DNA of 64,000 bases, from contig OZ020612.1 in assembly GCA_963971575.1 (NCBI GenBank), positions 33,583,916-33,647,915 of the forward strand, in the 5' to 3' direction. Positions 32,021 through 44,006 of this stretch are shown here, in pieces. Position numbers and translations under genes: made by a program. This DNA comes from Liopterus haemorrhoidalis. Its lineage: Eukaryota > Arthropoda > Insecta > Coleoptera > Dytiscidae. How positions within the stretch are numbered: position 1 is the stretch's first letter; every line of letters begins with the position of its first letter. Under the pieces are notes generated by a model, which saw only the letters and a list, made by a program, of their open reading frames with translations, ran no database searches and was not told the DNA's origin.

Positions 32021-32940
32021 ATATCCCCCTAAAAATATAAACAAAAATGTGCTCATCGAAAACAAAAATATTTTTTTTTAATTCTGATTAGGGCATCAAA
32101 TGAAAGCCCTTAGTACGTGGATTAACGATCAAATTTTTATTTTTTCAAAATAAATTATTTTGATGCGATTTTTGCCAAAATTGTGCAAAAAATTTTTTGT
32201 CCCACACCCTGTAGCCCAGATGGTTTAAACTAAAAATCTAAAAAAATTCTAAGTAATGTATATTGGTGTGAACCGAAATAGTACAGCAGGATTTTTTGAT
32301 CAGATAATGTTTTCGGAAAATAACGCATTTTTTATGGTTTTTGGTTCACAAAGTACAAAAGTTATACCAATGTAAGACACCCACCTACAAGGCGTACGAT
32401 AGCGTAGTGGTTAGAGCACTGGTGTCGTAAGCTAAAACTCGCTGGAAACGAAGGGTTTCGAGTACGGAGTGAATTTTATTTTTTCTGTTTTTTTTTTTGC
32501 ATTTTTATTATGTTGAAATTATTTTGTCAAAACTCTAGTTATATTTTGACAAATGTTGCATTTAATTTTTAAGAGCGTAAATTTAATAACCAGTCTTATT
32601 ATATGATTAACAGACGATAAATTATTTTAAAAATATCGTTCATTTTGCCGTGATTACTACAAAGTAAAATTTGTCCTACACACTCAGCAGGCCGCCTTCA
32701 CTTATTATATACCTGCGAAACCCCAAAATGTGTGAATATTCACACTTCACATCAATTTTTTATGGAAAATGCGTTTTATAATTATGAATTCCTTACGAAT
32801 GATTTCAGCAGTGTAAGTTTAGAAATAAGTATGAATGTAATGTAAAGTATGAATCTTATAAAGACGTGCGTAAAAGTGAAAATTATCAAACACGAATAAA
32901 TATTATTATTTTATTATGGGCTTTGTCAGGTCTTGACAAG
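32021..32940. other. AT-rich region with a decayed tRNA-like unit
   Basis: A tRNA-like block lies at 32393-32465, with a good box A (TAGCGTAGTGGTTAGAGCAC) and a damaged box B (GGTTTCGAGTAC). The rest is AT-rich without coding signal and ends in TTATTATTTTATTATGG next to the R4-like LINE. Confidence 0.45.
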
Positions 32941-32989
32941 CGTCCACTAATCTCAAACTTCAGCACCCTTTTGAGCCGCGTCCTACTAG

Positions 32990-34160
32990 AGACTAGTGGA
33001 GCTAAATACACACGACTGCATCCCAAACCCCTGGTGATATGCAGACGCAAAAATTACGCTCGATCCAGTGCCCACACAATGCGGAGTGACCCGAGCAGCA
33101 CTGCTTTCTGCATCCTGCAGATCAAAGAGGTGGCAGAAGACCTGCAGACAAGAATGGACTCGATTTCCCTTCGATAGGAGGCTTTCACACCACCCAAAAC
33201 ACCAACTATCAGGACTACAGCTTATCTTTATACCTTGGATACAGCTTTCTAGCTCGGACAAGAGATCCATTACTTGGACCTCTTTTCCTCTCCTTGAGAG
33301 AGATATTCTTCTCAGCTGGACTTGAGAATTCAATAACAAAAATCTGTTTTGTCTCGACATTCAGGAGGGTTATGTCCGGCTTAGTGGCTGTCAGTAACCT
33401 CGAGGTGGAAAAGGATAATTCCAATAAATTCGGCACTTGGAATTTCCCACTACCGATTCTATGTCAGAAGGGACGTACGGTATAACCGGTATTTGGTCAA
33501 TACCATAGGCATGTCTAAGATGATAGTAGAGCATGCGGAGAGCAGCATTATGTCCGAGACACGTAGCTCTACGCTGCAAGAGATGGACAAGCAAACAGAA
33601 TGTGCATAATCTTTTCAGGATGGTGGTGGCACAACCTACAGAGTGTGGACTCCGCTATTTAGAATATGCGGGTCGTGTACGCCAAGATATTTATAACACC
33701 ATCCAGACACGCAAACACAAAACCTTCTGTTTCCGATCTTAAACCCGCACACTTAAGAAACGAGAACGTGAGTTCGGTGGACAACTCTAGACTTTTAATT
33801 TGTCTGAAAAAAAAAAACAGAGTGCATACATTTTACTCATGTGTTCTTCTGTCTACATGTCTATCTGCCCTCGTTTCACCGGAACTGGTAACTCTGTTGT
33901 ACTCCTCCCGAGAGAGTACTCCAGCGTTTTCTCTGACGGGACTCAAGTCCTGCCAGTTTAAATCTCGTTGCTGCTCTTCGCGCTGCTTGGTAAAGAAACG
34001 CCCCTTTGCCACTAAATTCGTGCTCACTAACGAACTTTAATAGTGGGACCTGACTTCTGAGGATACTGTTAGCTGTAACCAAGACGAGTCGATCGTGCAA
34101 GCATTCCATATTAAGTAATCCCCAACCCCCGTTTAGACGAGGGAGGTAAATACGCTGCAC
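32990..34160 (-). pseudogene. R4/Dong-like C-terminal region with restriction-like endonuclease
   Basis: Downstream of the RT: RIYLPRLNGGWGLLNMECLHDR (34160-34090), then a shifted frame with REEYNRVTSSGE, then HLLQRRATCLGHNAALRMLYY and the zinc-binding pattern (33594-33500). The nuclease-like block KPDITLLNVETKQIFVIEFSSP follows (33390-33320): the PD...E-F pattern matches PD-(D/E)XK-type RLE domains that cut the target. It is followed by about 300 bases to the element end. Frameshifts occur between blocks. Confidence 0.72.
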
Positions 34161-34520
34161 AGAAGATTTCGGGTGAAGACTAAATTAATAGGACAGCAAG
34201 CATGTTTGTGGCAGCGATCTTGTTCTTGCCAGACAGACAGGATCTCCATATCTGCCTAAGTCGTGCTAAATGCTTGCTGCGAAGGTCTGCTTAATAAGAG
34301 TGACATCTTAGACACCTCTCTCACTGATGCCTAAAAATGTGTAAGACCCTTCGGCATTAATATGTTTTATAATGCTCCCATCAACAAATTGAACGTCTTC
34401 ACCGTTAACTAAACCTTTTCCTCTGTAGATATGAAAAACAGCGCATTTTTCCAACCTGACTTGCATACCTATCGCGGCAGTGTACTCAACAACAGCATCT
34501 AAAGCGGCCTGAAGGTTTCT

Positions 34521-36070
34521 CTAGTTCGAGGCGTAGAGCTTCAAATCATCCATATAAAAAAGATGGGTAATTTTGTGACTACGCCTCGACGGGGTACCCG
34601 CCATGTAGCCACTGCCGCGTCTGAGCTCGATCGATAGGGGAAGAAGTGAAATGCAAAATAGAAGCGGGCTAGGGAATCTCCCTGGAAAATGCCACGCTTG
34701 ACATGTATCCACCCTGTCGACACTGTGGTTGATCCACTTGGAACAATGAATTGCGTCTTCCAGAGGGACATAAGTTGTCCAATCATCTCTCTATCTCCGG
34801 GTGGACTCGTAATATTCGTAACAATGTTAGAATGAGAGCATGTGGCGTAGTGTCATATGCTTTTGCGTATTCTACCCAAGCCATCGACAGGTTGCGTTTG
34901 AAATACGCCGCGTCATGACAGACTGACCGGTCGATAATAAGGTTTTCTTTGCAACCTGCTTGGCCTCTTTTCGATCCCCTCTGTTCGTAGATGTCTGACC
35001 AAACAGAGGCAATGGAGCTCAGTACCCGCTCGTTTAATACGCTAGTGAAGATCTTATACAGGGTATTGAGACAAGTAATAGGTCTATAGTTCTTCGGGTT
35101 GGTTAAATCACTTTTTTTGGGGATGAATACGGTACGCCCCTCTGATAACCAAGATGGTATTGGTATTTCCCCACGAAGTAAAGTTTCGTGCAAGTAAAGT
35201 TTCGCGAAGTAAAGATTAAAGAAGTAAAGTTTCGTGCAAGATGGCCGTGTGCACTGGTAAATGACTTCCACCAAAAAGCAACGGTACCGTCAACTCCTGG
35301 TGCAGCAAAATTGTGCGCTTTTGAAATAGCACGTGTTACTTCTTCCGGGGTAACAGGGGGGCATGCCTGAGGATCTGTATGATGTGTACAGAATTTCTCA
35401 AATCTCTCTAAAACTGGAGTGTCTTGCACGATCGTCTCGTGTTCATAAAGCTCCCTCCAGAATATCTCTGTCCTGTCGACTGATAACAACGGTTCAGAAA
35501 CCTCAGGTTTGGCCATGAAAAGGCGTGACGGGCTCATGAGGAACATAGTATTTTCCTTCATGGTCCTAACCCGGTTGATCAGTTTCTTTCTTGCCAGGGC
35601 TAGTGCTCTCAATTTGTCCACCGCTTTCTGCTTTAGCAGAGAGAGAGAGTGAACAAATTCAGTGTGTGATGCTTTATGCGCAATTGATGTAATATGCGCT
35701 TAGCATTCGCACTTAGCGGCTTAATACTTCGTAAAGCATCAATAGCACACTGAATATGAGAAGCTTCCTGGTGGCGTGAACGCGTCATTTTCTTCTCTAA
35801 TTGCTGTATACGCAGTTTGCCGTTAAAAGCCTTAGAGGCCAAAGCCCGCTTTGGCGTCAGCACAGCTGCTGCAGCGTATACAGCACAGTCGATTTCCCAG
35901 AGACTACTCTGAGGGGAGATTTGCTTGTCAATAAGTTCATTTAGTTGTGTGAGGTCATCAGCACGAACTTTGAACTTATTGTGTCCAAGTCGGGTGCGTT
36001 CAGAATGAGGCGAGAGAAATGCTAGAAAATCCTCGCGAAGATTTTTTTCCACTGGTTTCATTTGTTCCAC
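34521..36070 (-). pseudogene. R4/Dong-like reverse transcriptase, decayed
   Basis: Pieces from 36070 leftward: a basic N-terminal region (LREDFLAFLSPHSERTRLG), a region with LFMAKPEVSEPLLSVDRTE and FAAPGVDG (RT motif 0-1, about 35621-35290), EGRTVFIPKKSDLTNPKNYR and PITCLNTLYKIFTSVLNERV (about 35145-35010), WVEYAKAYDTTPHALIL, then KRGIFQGDSLARF and finally YMDDLKLYASN at about 34565-34521. The catalytic DD is present but frameshifts split the enzyme into at least four frames. A ~55-bp stretch around 35170-35240, with repeated AAGTAAAGTTTCG, is a local duplication. Confidence 0.75.
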
Positions 36071-36075
36071 TGGTT

Positions 36076-38032
36076 TTGTTCCTAATTTTTCCCTACGCTA
36101 ATTTAATTTTCGGTAACATTTTTGTTTTCCCTTGAGCTTTAGTAAAAACCTAATTTCAGTTCTTATTTTGCTTCAAAATTTCTCCGACGTTGTCCAAGCC
36201 TCTGTCAGATCCATACGCCAATATTGGGATGGTCAGAGTCATCGCGTTATGGTGTTGAGAATATGTTCCGCAAACGGGCCACTCATAAAAATGGTGGCAT
36301 GTGGATTGATTCCAATATAATCCTTCTAGTATAGGATAGTCATGAAAGTCTATACAAGGGCAGCATTTGGGTTTGATTCTAGTAGAAGGCGTTTTGCGTG
36401 ACTAGTTCACCTGACAAAATTATTTTTTTATGTGTTGGGAACACGGAAAACAAGAAGAAGAGTTTCTTCTTTTTAATTTCCCAGTCTTACACAATAACAA
36501 TTGTATTTTGACGCTAAAATCATTGATTTTATTTAAATTTTTGGTTCAGTGTAATACATTAAATATTATTTTATTTTATACAGTAGTACTACTATATTTT
36601 TAAGGATTAATTTTTTTTTTAATAATTGTTTTTTGTTCAACTATGCAAAAGAGTTGCAGTTTTACTACCACGGCTGGTTGCAAACAAAAATCTCGGCCTT
36701 ATTAAACATATTTTTCTTTTTCGCCGATTATATTTACATAAATTATGTAATTAATTGTAATATTTTGTGGGAAGACGCAGTGTAAAAACAGGGGACGATA
36801 TATTGTACATATATCGTAAAAAAGAACACGGCTTTGAATAATCTCGATTACTATTATCTATACGCCTTTGAATAATCTCGTTTAACGTATACAATTTTAA
36901 AAAACATAGGGAATACGGTTTTCTTTCTACACAAAGCAGGAGGTATACGACGTATCCCGTTTTTGCTACCCAGGGGGCTGGTTTCTCGTAGTGGTCAGAA
37001 TTTTTTGGGTAAAAATAATTACTTGAATGCAAAATGTACTTGACTATTTGTAAAATATGCTACTTTGAAAAGGAACGCACGGAAAATTACCAATAAAATA
37101 TGATTTAGAAATTTGGTACTTCTTAGAATATTGAATTCTATGAATTTTTGTCTAAGAAGTGTTATTTCCACGGAAACTATTATACAGCCTAAACAATATG
37201 TCAAATAAGAAAAGAGTAGATAGCGCTGTGAACCGAGTACGATTTACACAGGAGAAATACAGTATACCGGGAAATTTAAAATAAGTTACAACTAGGGAAT
37301 GGACGTAGTAACTGGGTTAGCAAATGATTTTTTTTTTAATATAAAAAAGAAGTTTGTTGATAAGATACTGAAATAAACAAGACATATACAGATATACTTA
37401 CGTTATTTATACGACATAAATTCAGTATAATGGGAAATTTGTTAAGTTAAAAAAAATATTCATTTTTAAAAATTATGTATATATTAAAAGAGAAAATTGG
37501 CTATAAGAGTTTAAATAAAACAATAACACAAACAACATATCTTCAAAGCTTAAAGTTACTTATTTAAATATTTATTGCAAATAAAAATAAAAAATATATG
37601 TTTATATGCAGGTCTAAAAATTATATCTATAACTTCTTCTTTGGGCACTATCAGATGGGCTGCCTTTTGGCTTAACTCACATTAGTCCTCTATCTTGATC
37701 TGTTAATTGTCAAGTGTCAAAAAATATTTATATGTCACCTTAAAAATATATAACTGCGTAAAAACAAATTACATGGAGAATTTTCACCATAAAATCTACG
37801 CTAAGTAAATAGAAGTCAAAATATGTAAATTATAAATAATATATATTTCCAATTTAGGACACTGAATATCTGTCAAGTTGGACTAAAAACAATATTTTAA
37901 CATTGTAATAGGGATGGTGTTCTAAACCAATCGAAAACAAGGACAAACAGCTCCTATCTTCTTACACATTTTTCTAAGCTGACATAGAACATAGGTAGTG
38001 CCACTTTTACTGTATGTAAACTGCCTGTAAAA
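36076..38032. other. Spacer with dispersed repeat copy B
   Basis: Mostly AT-rich non-coding sequence. The complement of the 26275-26490 repeat is at about 37850-38010. A short direct repeat, GAATAATCTCG, occurs at 36837 and 36871. Nothing else is recognised. Confidence 0.45.
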
Positions 38033-38398
38033 CAGTGATTCCCAACTCTTTCTAAGGTACGGAACTCTTTTGCAAGAATTTTTTTTTACCTAAGTTAAAA
38101 TGAAATGTTTGTAAACAGTATTTTTATAAAATTGGAAAATTACAATTCAAATAAATATTTATAGTTATATCTTAATATTTATTTAAAAAAATCTATTCAT
38201 TATATATATAAAAGCCCTAATGTCTGTGTGTTCCACGTAAGGCTATACTCTTATAAATGAGAACTACTTGTAAATGCCTCAATATCCATTTTAAACAACT
38301 ATTTCAGCAACGATGATAGCAGAGAAATCAAAATTGTTTGAACGCGTCGCCTTGCTCGACTATAACAACGATATAACCTCGCTGCAGTACGCTCCACT

Positions 38399-38677
38399 AT
38401 GCGCGTGTTAACAGGAATTAATTTATTTAATTTCGCCGCTTTGCTCTCTTTTTTATACCTTGGCTTAGTTATATATTTAAAAGCCCTAATTTCTGTGTGT
38501 CATCGTAACGCTAAGTTGCGTGGTGTGAATGGGTTTTGCGAGGTGTGGGCGGTAATGAAGTTAGTAGTAGGGGGCGACGTATACGACGAAACAGATAGCT
38601 TACCAGACACTAGAGCAGAGCATTGCAGTACATACGGTGACGCGAGGGAAGGTTGTTGTGTCAGGGGCAGGTTCTGA
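38399..38677 (+). other. Conserved 92-codon ORF inside Helitron 1
   Basis: The same 92-codon frame is open in both Helitron copies (43294-43016 minus) with about two amino-acid differences. It has a hydrophobic stretch near its N-terminus and no recognised domain. Because the copies are so alike at DNA level, an open frame is weak evidence of coding. It overlaps the internal duplicate of the Helitron 5' end. Confidence 0.25.
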
Positions 38678-38699
38678 ATTGATGTTACGCAACGTATAA

Positions 38700-39850
38700 T
38701 GACCCGCGGGCCGTCTCCAGCCCGATACTAAATTTTTAAACTTTAAACGACATGCATTGAGCGGCTTTTTAGGATTTCCTAGGTATAATCAGAAACAGCT
38801 ATACCATTGATGTCCAGCATATGGCCCGCGGGCCGTATCCAGCCCGATACTAATTTTTAAACTTTAAACGACATGCATTGAGCGGCTTTTTTGGATTTCC
38901 TAGGTATAATCAGAAACAGCTATACCATTGATGTCCAGCATATGGCCCGCGGGCCGTATCCAGCCCGATACTAATTTTTAAACTTTAAACGACATGCATT
39001 GAGCATTTTTTAGGATTTCCTAGGTATAGTCAGAAACAGCTATACCATTGATGTCCAGTATATGGGCCGCGGGCCGTATCCAGTCCGATACTAATTTTTA
39101 AACGACACGCATTGAGCGGCTTTTTTGGATTTCCTAGGTATAATCAGAAACAGCTATACCACTGATGTCCAGCATATGGCCCGCGGGCCGTATCCAGCCC
39201 GATACTAATTTTTAAACTTTAAACGACATGCATTGAGCATTTTTTAGGATTTCCTAGGTATAATCAGAAACAGCTATACCATTGATGTCCAGTATATGGG
39301 CCGCGGGCCGTATCCAGTCCGATACTAATTTTTAAACGACACGCATTAAGCGGTTTTTAGGATTTCCTAGGTATAATCAGAAACAGCTATAACATTGATA
39401 TCCAGCATATGGGCCGTGGGCCGTATCCAGCCCGATACTAATTTTTAAACTTTAAACGACATGCATTGAGCATTTTTTAGGATTTCCTAGGTATAATCAG
39501 AAACAGCTATACCACTGTTGTCCAGCATATGGCCCGCGGGCCGTACCCAGCCCGATACTAATTTTTAAACTTTAAACGACATGCATTGAGCGCCTTTTTA
39601 GGATTTCCTAGGTATAATCAGAAACAGATATACCATTGATGTCCAGTATATGGGCCGCGGGCCGTATCCAGTCCGATACTAATTTTTAAACGACACGCAT
39701 TAAGCGGTTTTTAGGATTTCCTAGGTATAATCAGAAACAGCTATAACATTGATATCCAGCATATGGGCCGCGGACCGTATCAAGCCCGATACTAATTTTT
39801 AAACGACACGCATTAAGCGGTGTTTAGGATTTCCTAGGTATAATCAAGAA
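38700..39850 (+). repeat. ~118-bp Helitron minisatellite, about ten units
   Basis: Each unit contains GATTTCCTAGGTATAATCAG, AAACAGCTATACCATTGATG, a GC palindrome (GGCCCGCGGGCC in the least changed units) and CCCGATACTAATTTTTAAAC. Units alternate between two subtypes that differ by the presence of CTTTAAACG and by ACATGCATTGAG versus ACACGCATTAAG. The sister Helitron has about eight units. Confidence 0.88.
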
Positions 39851-40019
39851 ACGTTTTTGTTTTGTTAATATACGCAGAATCATACAAATTTTAATAATTA
39901 ATTCCTGCTTATATTGATTTTTATTCGATATCAGTTGGCCAACGTTGTTGGCAACGGGGTCTGCTAGTATAATTATAATATATAATAATTTTTTTTAAAT
40001 ACTCATTTAATGTGAAACT

Positions 40020-40800
40020 TGTGATTGGTGTTTTTTACATATTTCTTGTATGTTGGGACGTAAACAAGACAATGCCCTTCTCATTTCTTCCTCTAAATTT
40101 GTTAATCTTTCTCTTTTTTTAGTTTTTATGTTGGTTAATGTAGAAAACCCTACTTCACATAACTATGAAGTTGAAAAATACAGTAAATTTTTTATAGCTT
40201 TATTTGTTATTTGTGGGTTTTCTTGTTGGACAGATATCCAGAATTCGTTAATACTCGTTTCAGCGTGTTTAATTTTCAAAGTGCGGTCACATGACAAGGA
40301 TATATGCTCCTTTTCCTCCGACACATTAAATTCAAAATTATTAGGTAATTTTTTTGAAAAAGGATTTCTAACCCAGTCGTGTTTCTCTGTGTCCAGAGAA
40401 GGAAAATATTTTCGTATGTTGCTGTCCAGTATTGATAAATGTTGTGATATCAAGGAAACACAATCGCTGCTATTGCTGGACACAGATGGAAACATGCTAA
40501 GATTATTTTCTTCTACTCTTGTTTTCCAAAGAATGATCTACTTGTGGAAAGCTGATAGTTTGTCTGTTGATGTTAAGATGGTTTCATTTGCACCCTGAAT
40601 TCTCGTATTGACAGTGTTCAAATAAATAAAACTATCTGTTAAATAGCCCAATTTAGCGCACCACATATCATTCTTAAGATCTTGCGCGAAGTACATATTT
40701 TCCTCTTCGAAGAAAACAAGCAAATCTTTTTTTAGTTTTAGCATACGAGAAAGCACGTTTCCTCGAGAAAGCCACCTTTTTATAAAGTAAGCCTTCATAT
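40020..40800 (-). pseudogene. hAT transposase (ZBED5/FAM200-like), C-terminal half with two stops
   Basis: Reading minus from 40798: FIKRWLSRGNVLSRMLKLKK, LLVFFEEENMYFAQ, MWCAKLGYLTDSFIYLNTVN, TRIQGANETIL, then one stop (near 40536), WKTRVEENNLSMFPS, ILDSNIRKYFPSLD, WVRNPF, FWISVQQENPQITNKAIKN, a second stop in place of the usual Tyr, then LCEVGFSTLTNIKTKKRERL and RRALSCLRPNIQEI. This is a continuous match to the end of hAT-derived ZBED5/FAM200/SCAND3 type proteins. The catalytic N-terminal half is absent. Only two nonsense changes over ~250 codons means modest age. Confidence 0.82.
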
Positions 40801-40886
40801 TTTACTCCAACTTCAGTAGTACATAATTATCGAGGAACACTTTTGAAATGCTTACGGAACACTTCTTGGGAACCACTGCTGTAAAA

Positions 40887-41959
40887 TATAACTTTTAATG
40901 TAAATCGGCAAAAAAATAAATAAATAAAAATAAATTAAATCTACATTTTAAACTAATATTAAAGAGTCATCTGTTGTGTTTGGAAACACAGAATAAATGC
41001 TAATTTTTAAATATTTAATAATAATAACCAACAATTAAATTATGAATGTGATATATTATACATCGATTTCTGAAATTTGTTATCCAAAAGTAGAGCATCA
41101 CTCTCCGATAAGTCAATCAACTGCCTTTGCTTCTGAAAGGCTCGCGCTTATTAGGATGGTTTGCAGCGCATCGCACATTACACTTTTTATATGACATCAC
41201 ACTTCAAAAACTGACGATAATTTTTTTAACACCATTCTAAATGTATATACTATTCGCTAAGCATATTTGTGTTAAAATTTTAACGCGGCGGTGTTAAAAT
41301 AGCCAGTTAACGTTCTACAATAAGCGCCTACCAACGGTGGCTTTAAAACTTAAAGTTGGTGTTTAGTTTTCAAAAATGGCTAGTAAATGTCATGTTGTTG
41401 AAAGAAATTGAATAAAATACAAGATGGTAAGGATATTAATTATTATAAGATAAAATTCAAACTTTATATTAATATTTAAATTTACACCAAAATATTGGGT
41501 TAAGATTTTCTTGGCATTTAACACTTGGCAAAAGCGCATGTGCGTGAAAAAATATAGCCTATTCAACAGTATCCTATTCAAGGTATTTGAATACCTCGCA
41601 TTGACAAACATGATATTAACGCTAATCTTAACATTTTTCGATAAAGCTGTTAGAGAGGGTAAGTAAGAGGGTAAGTTACGCTAAGTAAGACTTAATGTAA
41701 CTATAGTCAATACGATAGTCTGCGCAAAATCTTATAGCAGCATTATCGACGAATATCTTTAGTTGTTCGTCACTAATATTAATGCATTTAGTGTGCATAC
41801 CTTGATTTTTTTATAGATTTGTTTATTATACTTTTTGCATGAGACCCCCATGATGTTAGATTAATAATCCGGTTGTAACAAAACTTCTCCAACTAAGCAC
41901 AATTTGGAATACACACACTTTCAACTAAATTTTAACTATTAAAGAAAATTATTTAAAAT
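40887..41959. other. Non-coding spacer between hAT and Helitron 2
   Basis: AT-rich sequence with a (AAATAAATAAAA)-like patch near 40910-40940. No coding domain or element ends are recognised. Confidence 0.4.
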
Positions 41960-44006
41960 ACTAGCAGACCCCGTTGCCAACAACGTTGGCAAACTGATAT
42001 CGAATGAAAATCAATATAAGCAGGAATTAATTATTAAAATTTGTATGATTCTGCGTATATTAACAAAACAAAAACGTTCTTGATTATACCTAGGAAATCC
42101 TAAACACCGCTTAATGCGTGTAGTTTAAATATTAGTATCGGGCTTGATACGGTCCGCGGCCCATATGCTGGATATCAATGTTATAGCTGTTTCTGATTAT
42201 ACCTAGGAAATCCTAAAAACCGCTTAATGCGTGTCGTTTAAAAATTAGTATTGGACTGGATACGGCCCGCGGCCCATATACTGGACATCAATGGTATATC
42301 TGTTTCTGATTATACCTAGGAAATCCTAAAAAGGCGCTCAATGCATGTCGTTTAAAGTTTAAAAATTAGTATCGGGCTGGGTACGGCCCGCGGGCCATAT
42401 GCTGGACAACAGTGGTATAGCTATTTCTGATTATACCTAGGAAATCCTAAAAAATGCTCAATGCATGTCGTTTAAAGTTTAAAAATTAGTATTGGGCTGG
42501 ATACGGCCCGCGGCCCATATGCTGGATATCAATGTTATAGCTGTTTTTGAATATACCTAGGAAATCCTAAAAACCGCTTAATGCGTGTCGTTTAAAAATT
42601 AGTATCGGACTGGATACGGCCCGCGGCCCATATACTGGACATCAATGGTATAGCTGTTTCTGATTATACCTAGAAAATCCTAAAAAATGCTCAATGCATG
42701 TCGTTTAAAGTTTAAAAATTAGTATCGGGCTGGATACGGCCCGCGGGCCATATGCTGGACATCAATGGTATAGCTGTTTCTGATTATAACTAGGAAATCC
42801 AAAAAAGCCGCTCAATGCATGTCGTTTAAAGTTTAAAAATTAGTATCGGGCTGGATACGGCCCGCGAGCCATATGCTGGACATCAATGGTATAGCTGTTT
42901 CTGATTATACCTAGGAAATCCTAAAAAGCCGCTCAATGCATGTCGTTTAAAGTTTAAAAATTTAGTATCGGGCTGGAGACGGCCCGCGGGTCATTATACG
43001 TTGCGTAACATCAATTCAGAACCTGCCCCTGACACAACAACCTTCCCTCGCGTCACCGTATGTACTGCAATGCTCTGCTCTAGTGTCTGGTAAGCTATCT
43101 GTTTCGTCGTATACGTCGCCCCCTACTACTGACTTCATTACCGCCCACACCTCGCAAAACCCATTCACACCACGCAACTTAGCGTTACGATGACACACAG
43201 AAATTAGGGCTTTTAAATATATAACTAAGCCAAGGTATAAAAAAGAGAGCAAAGCGGCGAAATTAAATAAATTAATTACTGTTAACACGCGCATAGTGGA
43301 GCGTACTGCAGCGAGGTTATATCGTTGTTATAGTCGAGCAAGGCGACGCGTTCAAACAATTTTGATTTCTCTGCTATCATCGTTGCTGAAATAGTTGTTT
43401 AAAATGGATATTGCGGCATTTACAAGTAGTTCTCATTTATAAGAGGTATTTATTGTAGGTTCCGATTGAAATTTGTCCATTTTTTACCAATTTATGTTGA
43501 ATTTTTTCCAAAATATAATCAAACGTTGAAATACTCATGCGAAAATAAGAATGAAACTTTTCTGGATGTTCGCGGAGTTGCATATAGAAATGATGAAATT
43601 CACCATGTATATGTCTACTTTTATTTATTCTGTGAACATTGCACCTTCTAGTGTGTTTATTTTTATTTTTTAGTAAATACCAAATTTTCAGGGAAGAGTT
43701 AGGTTTTATGTTAGCAAGAAATCCATTATAATTTTGTGAACTTTCTGCTCGATTTTAAACGCGTCACTATGTGTAGACATTCTTTTATAAGCGCGACATT
43801 CTTTCGCTGTTTTACTCGCCGCTTTCATCGCTGCTTTGCTTTATGCTTCTCTATGTGCTTAGCCTAAGTGAGCTGTTGTTGGTCGGAGAACGTCGCTCTC
43901 ACTGGTGGGGAGTGACCGACCACACACCTCAAGCCCCGCTAGAACCTAGGAACTTAGCCTTACGTGGAACACACAGACATTAGGGCTTTTATATATATAT
44001 ATATAA
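41960..44006 (-). mobile_element. Non-autonomous Helitron 2, inverted sister of Helitron 1
   Basis: On the minus strand it shares the AT-rich start TATATATATAAAAGCCC, the GTCTGTGTGTTCCACGTAAG block, the 92-codon ORF, about eight minisatellite units and the end GGGGTCTGCTAG followed by T (3' end at 41960). It is longer than Helitron 1 because of a ~520-bp segment (about 43445-43963) absent from copy 1. The 5' TC is not clear in this copy. Confidence 0.82.
42090..42990 (-). repeat. ~118-bp Helitron minisatellite, about eight units
   Basis: Same unit family as 38700-39850, read on the minus strand. Unit order and subtypes partly match copy 1 but the number is lower, so units were gained or lost after the two Helitrons separated. 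Confidence 0.85.

Larger units (their letters stand above)
32941..36075 (-). mobile_element. R4/Dong-like LINE with restriction-like endonuclease
   Basis: On the minus strand the order is: N-terminal region, RT with YMDDLKLYA, a C-terminal part with RLNGGWGLLN, a zinc-binding HNAALRMLYYHLRHAYGI block and a PD..EF nuclease motif. This is the layout of RLE-type LINEs of the R4 clade (Dong). Its 3' end abuts an imperfect TAA/ATT run at 32895-32925, which recalls Dong's known preference for TAA repeats. Many frameshifts make it inactive. Confidence 0.75.
38192..39967 (+). mobile_element. Non-autonomous Helitron 1, nested in the hAT element
   Basis: It starts with TC (TCTATTCATTATATATATA) after an A and ends with CTAG before a T, the A^T insertion rule of Helitrons. 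Sixteen bases before the CTAG is a hairpin GCCAAC-GTT-GTTGGC. The interior carries about ten tandem units of ~118 bp, each with the 12-bp palindrome GGCCCGCGGGCC or a variant. No Rep/helicase is present. A second copy of its own 5' end lies at 38470-38510. Confidence 0.85.
38033..40878 (-). mobile_element. hAT element with perfect 8-bp target duplication
   Basis: The ends CAGTGATTCCCAAC (38033) and its inverted partner CAGTGGTTCCCAAG (to 40878) are flanked by identical CTGTAAAA (38025-38032 and 40879-40886). Inside are the C-terminal part of a ZBED-like hAT transposase (minus) and a nested Helitron (38192-39967). Without the Helitron the element is about 1.07 kb, an internally deleted derivative. 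Confidence 0.92.

Noticed and set aside
38700..39850. CRISPR-like array.
   Set aside because: The units are long, continuous and diverged, lack spacers and lie inside a Helitron in a eukaryotic genome.
40050..40598. 182-codon plus-strand ORF.
   Set aside because: It is the antisense of the hAT transposase pseudogene, whose minus-strand motifs are clear.
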